Shown here one piece after another: positions 37,963 to 45,576 of a stretch of DNA of 64,000 nucleotides. Every line of letters begins with the position of its first letter. Position 1 is the stretch's first letter. The position numbers and the translations under genes are program-made. The notes beneath the pieces were generated by a model. The model saw only the letters and a list, made by a program, of their open reading frames with translations. It had not been told where the DNA came from and made no database searches. The DNA comes from Prevotellaceae bacterium KH2P17 (GTDB taxonomy: Bacteria; Bacteroidota; Bacteroidia; Bacteroidales; Bacteroidaceae): contig FZRE01000006.1 in assembly GCA_900199655.1 (NCBI GenBank), positions 62,001-126,000 of the forward strand. Direction: 5' to 3'.

Positions 37963-38241
37963 ATGACTAAGGCAGAAATTATAAACGAGATTGCTCAGAA
38001 CACAGGTGTGGCCAAAAAAGAAGTGGCCGTGGTAGTAGAGAGCTTCATGGATTCCATCAAGGACAGCCTCCTTGATAAGAGAGAGAATGTGTACCTGCGC
38101 GGATTTGGCAGCTTCATCATCAAGCATCGCGCCGCCAAGACCGCCCGCAACATTCTCAAGAACACTACCATCACCATTGATGCGCATGATTTGCCCAGCT
38201 TCAAGCCGGCAAAGAGCTTCATCGAGCAGATGAAGGGATAA
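37963..38241 (+). CDS. HU-family DNA-binding protein
   Basis: 92 aa histone-like protein that bends and compacts DNA as a dimer. It starts MTKAEIINEIAQNTGV, followed by the typical core VVESFMDSIKDSLLDKRENVYLRGFGSF. The DNA-binding arm (IIKHRAAKTARNI...) is present, then PSFKPAKSFIEQMKG. Full length for the family. It has a monocistronic appearance with its own promoter, followed at 94 bases by a 29-aa basic protein gene. Confidence 0.95.
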   Translation: MTKAEIINEIAQNTGVAKKEVAVVVESFMDSIKDSLLDKRENVYLRGFGSFIIKHRAAKTARNILKNTTITIDAHDLPSFKPAKSFIEQMKG

Positions 38242-38334
38242 TCGCCTCCGCGTGCAGGAGGCTTCGGGAATGACTCTTCTGGCAAAGAAAAGAAACTATA
38301 ACATTATCACATAACGATTTAAACATTAACAGCT

Positions 38335-38424
38335 ATGCCAAACGGTAAGAAAAAGAAGGGTCACAAGATGGCCACGCATAAGCGTAAAAAGAGATTACGT
38401 AAGAACAGACATAAGAGCAAGTAA
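38335..38424 (+). CDS. 29-aa highly basic protein, AURKAIP1/COX24 (mS38)-like
   Basis: ATG to TAA, 30 codons. About two thirds of the residues are K, R or H, and the core HKMATHKRKKRLRKNR resembles the short AURKAIP1/COX24 domain, the bacterial counterpart of mitoribosomal protein mS38. I recall such proteins annotated upstream of RNase G/E genes in Bacteroidota. A small ribosomal subunit component is the likely role. It lies between HU and rng, with a terminator 34 bases after its stop. Confidence 0.8.
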   Translation: MPNGKKKKGHKMATHKRKKRLRKNRHKSK

Positions 38425-38457
38425 GGCTTTGCTCTGTAGCCTATTCAAAAGACTAAT

Positions 38458-38490
38458 GGGGCGTGTCTTCCGACATGCCCCAATTTATTT
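38458..38490 (+). terminator. Terminator after the 29-aa gene
   Basis: GGGGCGTGTC pairs with GACATGCCCC (one G-T pair) around TTCC, followed by AATTTATTT. Confidence 0.75.
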
Positions 38491-38545
38491 AAGTATGAGG
38501 AAATCCCCCGCAGGCGGGATTTCGACTAAGTAAAGTAACAAGAAG

Positions 38546-40120
38546 ATGACCAGCGAAGTAGTAATTGACGTCCAACAGAAGGAAATATCAATAGCCCTCC
38601 TGGAAGACAAGAAACTGGTGGAGTACCAGAACGAACCCCGTTCGGCTTCATTCTCGGTTGGAAACATCTACATAGCAAAGGTGAAAAAGCTGATGCCGGG
38701 CCTCAATGCCTGTTTCGTAGATGTAGGTTATGAGCGCGATGCCTTTCTTCATTATCTTGACTTAGGGGGCCAATTTAACTCTTATCAGAAGTACCTCAAG
38801 CAGGTACAAAGCGACAGAAAGAGACTTTATCCATTCTCCAAAGCATCGCTCCTACCCGATATCAAACGCGACGGCAGCGTACAGCAAACGCTCACCACGG
38901 GGCAGGAAGTTCTGGTGCAAATCGTAAAAGAACCCATTTCCACCAAGGGTCCGCGGCTTACTGGCGAGCTCAGTTTCGCAGGACGTTTCCTGGTGCTTAT
39001 CCCTTTCAGCGATAAAGTCTCCGTCTCTTCTAAAATCAAAAGCGGCGAGGAGCGCGCCCGCCTCAAGCAACTCATCCACAGCATCAAGCCCAAGAACTGC
39101 GGCGTCATTGTGAGAACCGTGGCCGAAGGCAAACGTGTGGCCGAACTGGACGCCGAGCTGAAGATACTGAACAAGCGCTGGGAAGACGCCATCGCCAAGG
39201 TGCAGAAAACCCAGAAGCGCCCGCAGCTGGTGTTCGAGGAAACAGGCAGGGCCGTTGCCATGCTGCGCGACCTCTTCAACCCGAGCTACGAGAACATCTA
39301 CGTGAACGATGAGGAAGTGTTCAAAGAAGTGCAGCATTACGTGGGGCTCATAGCTCCCGAGAAGGCGGGCATCGTGAAGATGTACACCGGTAAGGTGCCT
39401 ATCTTCGACAACTTCAACATCACCAAGCAGATAAAGGCTAGCTTCGGCAAGACCGTAAACTACAAGCACGGCGCCTACCTCATCATTGAGCACACCGAGG
39501 CCATGCACGTGGTCGACGTGAACAGCGGCAACCGCTCCAAGCAGGGCAACGGACAAGAGGCCAACGCACTAGATGCCAACCTCGGTGCTGCCGACGAGCT
39601 GGCTCGCCAACTGCGCCTGCGCGACATGGGAGGCATCATCGTTGTAGACTTCATCGACATGAACCTGGCCGAAGACAGGCAGATGCTGTACGAGCGGATG
39701 TGCAAGAACATGCAGAAAGACCGCGCCCGCCACAACATTCTACCGCTGAGTAAGTTTGGCCTCATGCAGATTACAAGGCAACGCGTGCGCCCGGCCATGG
39801 ATGTAAATGTAGAAGAGAACTGCCCTACCTGCAACGGTACGGGCAAGATAAAGTCAAGCATTCTGTTCACTGACCAGCTTGAAGGTAAGATTGACCGCTT
39901 AGTAAACAAGATTGGTATCAAGAAATTCTATCTCCACGTTCACCCGTACGTGGCCGCTTACATCAATCAAGGTGTACTCTCCCTGAAGCGTAAATGGCAG
40001 CTGCAATACGGACTCGGAGTGCGGATTGTGCCTTCTCAGAAACTCGCTTTCTTGCAGTATGAATTCTATGACGACAAGAAGCAGTTCATTGACATGAAGG
40101 AAGAAATCGAAACAAAATAA
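38546..40120 (+). CDS. rng: Ribonuclease G/E family endoribonuclease
   Basis: 524 aa single-strand-specific RNase used in rRNA processing and mRNA decay. An N-terminal S1-like domain (about residues 35-130, VGNIYIAKVKKLMPGLNACFVDVG) precedes the DNase I-like catalytic domain with metal ligands in VVDVNSGN and IIVVDFIDMNL, then the zinc link CPTCNGTG. It is the length of RNase G and lacks the RNase E scaffold tail. A bidirectional terminator separates it from the convergent GH13 gene. Confidence 0.95.
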   Translation: MTSEVVIDVQQKEISIALLEDKKLVEYQNEPRSASFSVGNIYIAKVKKLMPGLNACFVDVGYERDAFLHYLDLGGQFNSYQKYLKQVQSDRKRLYPFSKASLLPDIKRDGSVQQTLTTGQEVLVQIVKEPISTKGPRLTGELSFAGRFLVLIPFSDKVSVSSKIKSGEERARLKQLIHSIKPKNCGVIVRTVAEGKRVAELDAELKILNKRWEDAIAKVQKTQKRPQLVFEETGRAVAMLRDLFNPSYENIYVNDEEVFKEVQHYVGLIAPEKAGIVKMYTGKVPIFDNFNITKQIKASFGKTVNYKHGAYLIIEHTEAMHVVDVNSGNRSKQGNGQEANALDANLGAADELARQLRLRDMGGIIVVDFIDMNLAEDRQMLYERMCKNMQKDRARHNILPLSKFGLMQITRQRVRPAMDVNVEENCPTCNGTGKIKSSILFTDQLEGKIDRLVNKIGIKKFYLHVHPYVAAYINQGVLSLKRKWQLQYGLGVRIVPSQKLAFLQYEFYDDKKQFIDMKEEIETK

Positions 40121-40160
40121 AGCAAGGGTGAGCCAAACGGGTTCACCCTTGCTTTTTAAT
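40121..40160. terminator. Bidirectional terminator between rng and the GH13 gene
   Basis: AAAGCAAGGGTGA pairs with TTCACCCTTGCTTT around a 10-base loop. It has T-runs on the plus side and A-runs (T on the minus strand) on the other, and sits between convergent genes. Confidence 0.88.
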
Positions 40161-40219
40161 ACTTTAACCCAACGAATTGTTACTGGCTTTCAGGCATCGC
40201 AAACGCTGCTTTACAGCCG

Positions 40220-42358
40220 CTACTGCACAACCTTATAACGGATGCGGAAGCTGTGTTCCTCCTCGTTCCAGTTGGTTCCCAGGATTTCAAAGCGCCCTAT
40301 CTGTGCCGTGCTGCGCACATGCTTGCCGATGCAGGGACACACGTCGAAGTCGCCTATCCGCACCAGTCGGATGGTTTCAGAGCTGTCTTCGGGCAGCCTG
40401 TCCAGCTGCACGCCGGCCGGCAGATGGTTGCGGTCCACGAACTCGTAGGTAACAGGCAGGTCGGCTTCTATGAGCTCATTCATCTGCTGTGCTATCGCCT
40501 TCTCTTCCTGCCGCGTGGGCTTGTGGTCGATGATGTAGCTTATCTTGCTTTTTTTACGCTCAATGTGGGCATTGCGACTGCGCTCGCAGCCAAACATGCG
40601 GACCATGACCTGGTTGAGCAGATGTTCCGCCGTGTGAGCCGGCGGGAACTCGTCTTTGTTGTGCTCGTTGAGCACGTAGCCGTTTGTTTCTGTTTTCATG
40701 TTGAACTTAATGATTCTTCCACTGTGTGGTCTTAATTCAGTTTGCACCGTTCCATCTCTGCGCATAGCGAACACTTTCTGCTCGCCGGTGAGCAAATCGG
40801 TGCCCTCCACCTCCTTTTCCTGCAGCTGCAGATAGTCGAAAGCGTGGCCTGGAATAACGATGTTGATGTTTACCCGCCCGCTGCCAAAGTTCACTGCCAC
40901 CAGCAATACATCGTCATCGCACTTGCGCAGGAAGGCGAACTGCCGCCGCGGGTTGAACTGATAGGATTGCGGATTGACGTACATCAGGTCGAAACTCTCA
41001 CCCTCCCTGACTGCTTTCTCACGGTTGGCAATGCGCAGCACCTGCTGGTACTTCAGCGCGAGGCGTTTCTCCTCCTTGGTTAGTTGCGCCCGGTCAAAGA
41101 AGCCACGGTAAATAGCATCGACTGTCCAGTAGTCGAAGATGGTCGTCCGTCCGTCCCTTCCGGAGAAGCCCTCGGCATCCATGCCGCGCTCGCCGAACTC
41201 CTGTCCGGCGTAAAGCATGAAGGGATTTGCCTTCAGCAGCACGCTTACGATAAGGCCGGGCAGGGCCTTGAAGCCGTCTGCACAGAAGAAGTCGGACGCT
41301 ATGCGCTGCTCGTCGTGGTTCTCCATGAAGTAGAGCATGTGGTCGTGAATATCGTCGGTCGACTGCCACTGGTAGGTAATGGACGAGGCCGGACGGCGTC
41401 CGCAAATCACGTCGCGTATGCAGTTGTACATGCCGACTTTATCGTACAGATAATCGAAGCCGCTCTGCACGTAGATCCGGTACTGGCTGGTGTCGTACAC
41501 TTCGCCAATGAACACGATGTCCGGATAGCGCTCCTTGACGATGCGGGTGGCATAAGTCCAGAACTCATGGGGCACCATTTCGGCCATGTCACAGCGGAAG
41601 CCGTCAACTCCCTTGGCTGCCCAGAAGAGCAAAATATCGGTCATCTTGCCCCATGTGTTGGGTATGGGGTCAAAGTGGCGGCCGTTTCCGGAAGCGTCAC
41701 TGTAATCTATTCCGTAGTTCAGTTTGATGGTTTCGTACCAGTCGTTCTGCCCCGGGCGGTTGTCGAAGCGGTCGTTTCCGGTTGCCCGGGCAGGCATTTC
41801 CTCGTAGTCGTCCTTGTCGAAATAAGGGTCGAAGGGCTGGCCCGGACAATAATAAAAGTTGTTCTGGGGCGAAAAACGGCGGCTGGTGTCATCGCCTTCA
41901 CCGAGATCCTGTACGCCTGCCGGCTTGCAAACGGAGCGGTACTGGCGCGCCACGTGGTTGGGAACAAAGTCCATGATGACCTTGAGTTGGGCCTTGTGGG
42001 TGCGCTCCACCAACTGCTCAAACTCCTGCATGCGATGCTCCACGTCCGTTGCCAGGTCGGGGTCGACGTCGTAGTAATCGGTAATGGCGTACGGAGAGCC
42101 TGCCCTGCCCTTGACGACATGCGGGTTCTGCCGCGGAATACCATAGCCCGTGTAGTCCGTCTGGGTAGCATGACGGATGATGCCCGTGTACCAGATGTGG
42201 GTAGCTCCCATGTCGCGGATGCGGCCGAGCACGGCAGTGTCGAAGTCATTCATCTTCCCCACGCCGTTCTCCTGCAACGAGCCGTTGGGCTGTCGGGTGA
42301 GATTGCGGTTGCCGAAGAGTCGTGTCAGGACTTGGTAAATGATTATTTTGCTTTTCAC
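40220..42358 (-). CDS. GH13 alpha-amylase fused to an AlaX-like tRNA-editing domain
   Basis: 712 aa from a GTG at 42358. The longer frame is rejected because it starts inside a terminator hairpin. Residues 1 to about 550 form a GH13 barrel: FVPNHVARQY, the nucleophile aspartate in GVDGFRCDMAE, the acid/base glutamate in IVFIGEVYD, FMENHDEQRIAS, and a C-terminal beta domain. No signal peptide is seen, so it should be cytoplasmic. From residue 554 (internal ATG at 40699) a 159-aa AlaRS/AlaX-like domain follows, with zinc-ligand motifs HTAEHLLNQ and CPCIGKHV, the family that removes mischarged alanine-tRNA adducts. The frame runs through without a stop. Either it is a true fusion, or a stop between two genes has been lost and the second half also starts at 40699. 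Confidence 0.85.
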   Translation of the reverse strand: MKSKIIIYQVLTRLFGNRNLTRQPNGSLQENGVGKMNDFDTAVLGRIRDMGATHIWYTGIIRHATQTDYTGYGIPRQNPHVVKGRAGSPYAITDYYDVDPDLATDVEHRMQEFEQLVERTHKAQLKVIMDFVPNHVARQYRSVCKPAGVQDLGEGDDTSRRFSPQNNFYYCPGQPFDPYFDKDDYEEMPARATGNDRFDNRPGQNDWYETIKLNYGIDYSDASGNGRHFDPIPNTWGKMTDILLFWAAKGVDGFRCDMAEMVPHEFWTYATRIVKERYPDIVFIGEVYDTSQYRIYVQSGFDYLYDKVGMYNCIRDVICGRRPASSITYQWQSTDDIHDHMLYFMENHDEQRIASDFFCADGFKALPGLIVSVLLKANPFMLYAGQEFGERGMDAEGFSGRDGRTTIFDYWTVDAIYRGFFDRAQLTKEEKRLALKYQQVLRIANREKAVREGESFDLMYVNPQSYQFNPRRQFAFLRKCDDDVLLVAVNFGSGRVNINIVIPGHAFDYLQLQEKEVEGTDLLTGEQKVFAMRRDGTVQTELRPHSGRIIKFNMKTETNGYVLNEHNKDEFPPAHTAEHLLNQVMVRMFGCERSRNAHIERKKSKISYIIDHKPTRQEEKAIAQQMNELIEADLPVTYEFVDRNHLPAGVQLDRLPEDSSETIRLVRIGDFDVCPCIGKHVRSTAQIGRFEILGTNWNEEEHSFRIRYKVVQ

Positions 42359-42373
42359 TTTTTGCTGTTTCCA

Positions 42374-42480
42374 AACAAAAAAGAGCCGAAGGAACCCCAC
42401 TGCCCCATGAGGGCTGTCTGCTGCCTGTCCTGCGGCCAATGGGCCGGATGCGGCAGAGCGAGAGGTTCCTTCAGCTCTTC
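42374..42480 (-). terminator. Long-loop terminator after fabD
   Basis: On the minus strand GAGCTGAAGGAACC (42464-42477) pairs with GGTTCCTTCGGCTC (42383-42396) across a loop of about 67 bases, followed by TTTTTTG. It ends 16 bases before the GTG of the GH13 gene, so that gene needs read-through or an unseen promoter. Confidence 0.8.
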
Positions 42481-42484
42481 AATA

Positions 42485-43372
42485 CTATGCGATGCCGTGA
42501 GCGGCAACGGTCTTGTCTATACGTGCTATCATGCCTTGCAGTGCCTTGCCCGGTCCGCACTCCGTAAAGTCGTCGGCGCCGTCGGCTATCATGTTCTGCA
42601 CTGAGCTTGTCCAGCGAACGGAACTCGTAAGTTGAGCAATCAGATTGGCCTTGATTTCGGCTGCATCAGTATGCGGCTTGCCGTCTACGTTCTGGTAAAC
42701 GGGACACTTGGGAGCTTTGAACTCGGTCTGTTCGATAGCCGTCTGGAGCTCGTCCTTGGCCGGTTTCATCAGCGGAGAGTGGAACGCTCCGCCCACGTTA
42801 AGCGGCAAGGCGCGCTTTGCTCCGGCAGCTTTCAGCTTTTCGCAAGCCTCGCCGATGCCCTCTGCATCGCCTGAAATAACCAGCTGGCCGGGGCAGTTGA
42901 AGTTGGCGGCAACCACCACCTTGCCCGTTGCACTTACCTCGGCACAAACTTCCACCACCTTTTCGTCCGGCAGGCCGATGATGGCTGCCATCGTACCGGG
43001 ATTGGCTTCGCAAGCCTTCTGCATGGCCATGGCACGGGCATGAACGAGCTTCAGTCCGTCTTCAAAGCTCAACGCACCGGCTGCAACGAGTGCAGAGAAC
43101 TCGCCGAGCGAATGGCCTGCCACCATGGCGGGCTTGAAGTCGGCGCCCATGCAGAGTGCGGAGATAACGCTGTGCAGGAACACTGCGGGCTGTGTAACCT
43201 TGGTTTGCTTGAGTTCCTCGTCGGTTCCGGCAAACATGATGTCGGTAATCCTGAAGCCAAGAATATCGTTGGCCTTGTCGAAAAGCTCCTTAGCGAGCGC
43301 GTTGTTATCGTAGAGGTCCTTGCCCATACCTACGAACTGCGAACCCTGTCCGGGAAATACAAATGCTTTCAT
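42485..43372 (-). CDS. fabD: Malonyl-CoA:ACP transacylase
   Basis: 295 aa. It loads malonate onto acyl carrier protein for fatty acid synthesis. FVFPGQGSQFVGMGKDLY at the N-terminus, the active-site serine in MVAGHSLGEFSALVAAG, a catalytic histidine in LNVGGAFHSPLMKPA, and the C-terminal FTECGPGKALQGM. Full length. It is preceded by a clear -7 box and followed by its own long-loop terminator, so it is probably a single-gene unit. Confidence 0.96.
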   Translation of the reverse strand: MKAFVFPGQGSQFVGMGKDLYDNNALAKELFDKANDILGFRITDIMFAGTDEELKQTKVTQPAVFLHSVISALCMGADFKPAMVAGHSLGEFSALVAAGALSFEDGLKLVHARAMAMQKACEANPGTMAAIIGLPDEKVVEVCAEVSATGKVVVAANFNCPGQLVISGDAEGIGEACEKLKAAGAKRALPLNVGGAFHSPLMKPAKDELQTAIEQTEFKAPKCPVYQNVDGKPHTDAAEIKANLIAQLTSSVRWTSSVQNMIADGADDFTECGPGKALQGMIARIDKTVAAHGIA

Positions 43373-43406
43373 ACTGTGAAATATTTTATTTGAATGATTA
43401 TTTTTG

Positions 43407-43414
43407 CAAAGATA
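43407..43414 (-). promoter_or_regulatory. -7 promoter box for fabD
   Basis: On the minus strand TATCTTTG, followed by CA, matches TAnnTTTG 34 bases before the fabD ATG. Confidence 0.65.
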
Positions 43415-43487
43415 CTAAAAAAAACGCGTAATCGCTCTCAGTAGCAATTAAAAAACAACTCCTGGCCGCCTTGCCTGCCGCCGGGCA

Positions 43488-43530
43488 CGAAAAAATCCCT
43501 GTCGCCATTGCGGCAACAGGGATTTCTATA
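43488..43530 (-). terminator. Terminator of the rpsF-rpsR-rplI operon
   Basis: On the minus strand AAATCCCTGTTGCC pairs with GGCGACAGGGATTT around a short loop, followed by TTTTCG. Confidence 0.88.
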
Positions 43531-43573
43531 TAGACTTGCTTTACAGTGCAATAATATATATCTGTACGGAGTT

Positions 43574-44113
43574 TTACTCTGCAGCGGGTGCTGCTTCTTC
43601 CTCTGCCTCTACTTCGGCCTTGGGAGCCTCCTCTGCGGGAGCTTCCTCCTGGGCAGGAGCTTCTGTTACGGCATTCTCGGCAACAACCTTTACGGGAACC
43701 TTTACCTCTACATCCTTGTAAAAGTGAACGGTTGCCTCGTAATCACCCACCTTCTTGATGTCGTGCATGGTGATAATCTTGCGGTCGATATCAAAGCCGA
43801 GCTTCTTCAGCTCTTCTGCTACGATAGCCGCATTCACGGAACCATAGGTTACGCCTGTTGCCGAAACCTTGGCCGAAATCTCCAGAGCAACGTCCTTGAG
43901 TGCTTCGGCCTTCTTCTCGGCCTCGGCCTTGAGCGCGGCCAGCTTGTGGGCCTGCTGCTTCATGTCCTCGGCGAGCACCTTCAGTGCACTGGGTGAAGCG
44001 ATAACGCCTTTGCCCTGGGGGATGAGGTAGTTGCGGCCATAGCCGTTCTTTACAGTTACAATATCGTTCTTGTAACCCAGTCCGATAATATCTTCTTTCA
44101 GTATAATCTTCAT
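43574..44113 (-). CDS. rplI: 50S ribosomal protein L9 with acidic tail
   Basis: 179 aa. The N-terminal domain (MKIILKEDIIGLGYKNDIVTVKNGYGRNYLIP), connecting helix and C-terminal domain (about residues 75-147) are normal for L9. The last 32 residues are an extra Ala/Glu-rich extension (EAPAQEEAPAEEAPKAE), a low-complexity tail that L9 of E. coli lacks and that is often seen in this phylum. It is the last gene of rpsF-rpsR-rplI, 17 bases after rpsR, and is followed by a terminator. Confidence 0.96.
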   Translation of the reverse strand: MKIILKEDIIGLGYKNDIVTVKNGYGRNYLIPQGKGVIASPSALKVLAEDMKQQAHKLAALKAEAEKKAEALKDVALEISAKVSATGVTYGSVNAAIVAEELKKLGFDIDRKIITMHDIKKVGDYEATVHFYKDVEVKVPVKVVAENAVTEAPAQEEAPAEEAPKAEVEAEEEAAPAAE

Positions 44114-44130
44114 TCTGTTTCCTCCTTTAA

Positions 44131-44400
44131 TTATTTCATCAAATCGGTTACGTAAGGAAGCAGAGCTATCTGGCGGGCACGCTTGATGGCCTGAGCTACG
44201 CGGCGCTGGTACTTAAGCGAAGTGCCGGTGATGCGGCGCGGGAGAATTTTACCCTGCTCGTTCAGGAACTTCTTGAGGAACTCGGGGTCCTTGTAGTCGA
44301 TATACTTGATGCCGCTCTTCTTGAAACGGCAGTACTTCTTCTTCTTTGTGTCGATAGAAGGAGCTGTCAAATAACGGATTTCTGATTGCTGTGCTGCCAT
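44131..44400 (-). CDS. rpsR: 30S ribosomal protein S18
   Basis: 89 aa. Core [41 protein letters not shown], then [21 protein letters not shown], fits S18 throughout. It lies 2 bases after rpsF and is co-transcribed with it; S6 and S18 bind each other on the ribosome. Confidence 0.97.
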   Translation of the reverse strand: MAAQQSEIRYLTAPSIDTKKKKYCRFKKSGIKYIDYKDPEFLKKFLNEQGKILPRRITGTSLKYQRRVAQAIKRARQIALLPYVTDLMK

Positions 44401-44402
44401 AA

Positions 44403-44747
44403 TTAAGCCTCCTCTTTTTTACCAAGTTTGTTTCTACGCTTCTCTGCATACTGTGCAGCATACTTGTCGAGGCGTACTGTCATGTAGCGAATAACTTTCT
44501 CATCACGGCGATAGCCAGTCTCGAGCGTGTTGATAACTGACGGCTCTGCCTTGAATTCCAACAAGCAGTAGAAGCCCGTGGATTTCTTCTCGATAGCATA
44601 AGCCATCTTCTTCAGTCCCCAGGCCTCTTCGTTCAGAATCTCAGCACCGTTGTCGGTGAGCAGCTTCTTGAATTTAGCGACCGTTTCCTTCATCTGTTCA
44701 TCAGACAAAACGGGAGTCAAAATGAAAACGGTTTCGTATTGATTCAT
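44403..44747 (-). CDS. rpsF: 30S ribosomal protein S6
   Basis: 114 aa. It starts [18 protein letters not shown], with the typical [24 protein letters not shown] and the C-terminal [13 protein letters not shown]. The start at 44747 was chosen: the longer frame from 44867 adds 40 unrelated residues and runs through the promoter. First gene of the rpsF-rpsR-rplI operon; S6 operons are often autoregulated by S6-S18 binding to the leader, which I did not identify here. Confidence 0.97.
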   Translation of the reverse strand: MNQYETVFILTPVLSDEQMKETVAKFKKLLTDNGAEILNEEAWGLKKMAYAIEKKSTGFYCLLEFKAEPSVINTLETGYRRDEKVIRYMTVRLDKYAAQYAEKRRNKLGKKEEA

Positions 44748-44827
44748 ACTTTTAAAATGATTGATATAAATAATTACTTTTGCCTTCGATACCGACGCCT
44801 CTTGTGGCTTCTTCACGAAATGCGGTG

Positions 44828-44835
44828 CAAAATTA
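44828..44835 (-). promoter_or_regulatory. -7 promoter box for the rpsF operon
   Basis: On the minus strand TAATTTTG, followed by CA. It leaves a leader of roughly 75 bases before rpsF, room for ribosomal-protein feedback control. Confidence 0.65.
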
Positions 44836-44942
44836 CGAATAAAAGTCGAGATATGAGAACATGACATGGGAGTTTTTCGGCTTTTAACTAATTTTTACGA
44901 AAATACCGGTAACCTGAACCGGCTTTTCTCTAAATCTTTTCT

Positions 44943-44950
44943 TACTTTTG
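44943..44950 (+). promoter_or_regulatory. -7 promoter box, near-leaderless
   Basis: TACTTTTG fits TAnnTTTG only 8 bases before the ATG at 44959, so the transcript would have almost no leader. Confidence 0.55.
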
Positions 44951-44958
44951 CCGTTGCA

Positions 44959-45135
44959 ATGAAGAAATACGTGAAATACCTGGGGCTGCCCCTTGTTTAT
45001 GCCGGAGTGCTGCTGCTCGCTATCAGCTACGTGGCCCGCACAACGAGCAACCTGCTGCTCTTTACAGGCCTGGGCTGCATCGTGGCCGGCATCATTGGCT
45101 ACGTGTACTCAGTCCGCCACACTTCCAAATACTGA
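44959..45135 (+). CDS. Small two-helix membrane protein, 58 aa
   Basis: The start MKKYVKYLGLPLVY at 44959 was chosen because it follows the promoter; the longer frame begins inside the rpsF upstream region. Two hydrophobic helices (GLPLVYAGVLLLAISYVA and LLLFTGLGCIVAGIIGYVYS) are joined by a short RTTSN turn, with a basic C-terminus. Small proteins of this layout are common in Bacteroidales, but I cannot assign a function. It is the last chromosomal gene before the integrative element. Confidence 0.8.
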   Translation: MKKYVKYLGLPLVYAGVLLLAISYVARTTSNLLLFTGLGCIVAGIIGYVYSVRHTSKY

Positions 45136-45189
45136 TTTTTCCTGCTCCCGCCAACGGCAGCCTGAGTTGCCGGCAGGCTGATTTGAGGA

Positions 45190-45277
45190 TGCCGAAGGCT
45201 CTTGGCATGAACTTTCGACAAGTGTCGCACAATCGTTCTACACTTGTCGCATAATCGTGCGACACTTGTCGAAAGTT
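45190..45277. repeat. 22-bp-pitch palindrome array, GACA family, copy 4
   Basis: Units CGACAAGTGTC, CTACACTTGTC and CGACACTTGTC start at 45216, 45238 and 45260, exactly 22 bp apart, inside outer arms AACTTTCG / CGAAAGTT. Linkers contain ACAATCGT and ATAATCGT, the reverse complements of copy 1's, so this copy is inverted relative to copy 1. TGCCGAAG stands 26 bp before the first unit, as in copy 3. Because the family is chromosomal, this copy sets a left limit for the integrative element. Confidence 0.9.
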
Positions 45278-45413
45278 CGCGACGCAACTAATCAAAGAAA
45301 ATGAAGAAAGGCAGAAGTTGTTGCAAACTAACTGATAATGAGGAAGAAACGGTATGATTTGCGTAAAGCTGCACCATTTATAAAGGGCAGTAATATGCAG
45401 ATTTAGGCAGAAG

Positions 45414-45558
45414 TTCAGTTACCAAACCGTTACCCGATTTGGGGATAGGTAACGATGGAGTAATATTCGGTAACTGAATTATTTTCGCTCGTGTGGCTGT
45501 TGCTACGGTCGGCAGTTTTCTGCATAACTGAGGAACGCTTTAATTCGGGTAACTTTGC
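45414..45558. promoter_or_regulatory. Putative att core and integrase arm-type sites
   Basis: GTTACC occurs at 45418 and 45429 and its complement GGTAAC at 45448, 45469 and 45548. The outer pair extends to TTCAGTTACC / GGTAACTGAA. The last site overlaps GTAACTTTGC (45549-45558), which fits the CTnDOT-type crossover core GTANNTTTGC as I recall it and also a -7 promoter box for the integrase. The rest of 45280-45576 has no gene. Confidence 0.55.
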
Positions 45559-45576
45559 CCACAAATATTAAAGCGT

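Noticed and set aside
42359-42439. An N-terminal extension of the GH13 protein to 42439
   Set aside because: Those 27 codons lie within the fabD terminator hairpin and its loop; the GTG at 42358 fits the enzyme's N-terminus.
41084-42604. A 506-aa plus-strand protein opposite the GH13 gene
   Set aside because: It is antisense to a gene with intact catalytic motifs and runs through a terminator; no family features.
44748-44867. A 40-residue N-terminal extension of ribosomal protein S6
   Set aside because: It crosses the -7 promoter box at 44828-44835 and does not match the family.
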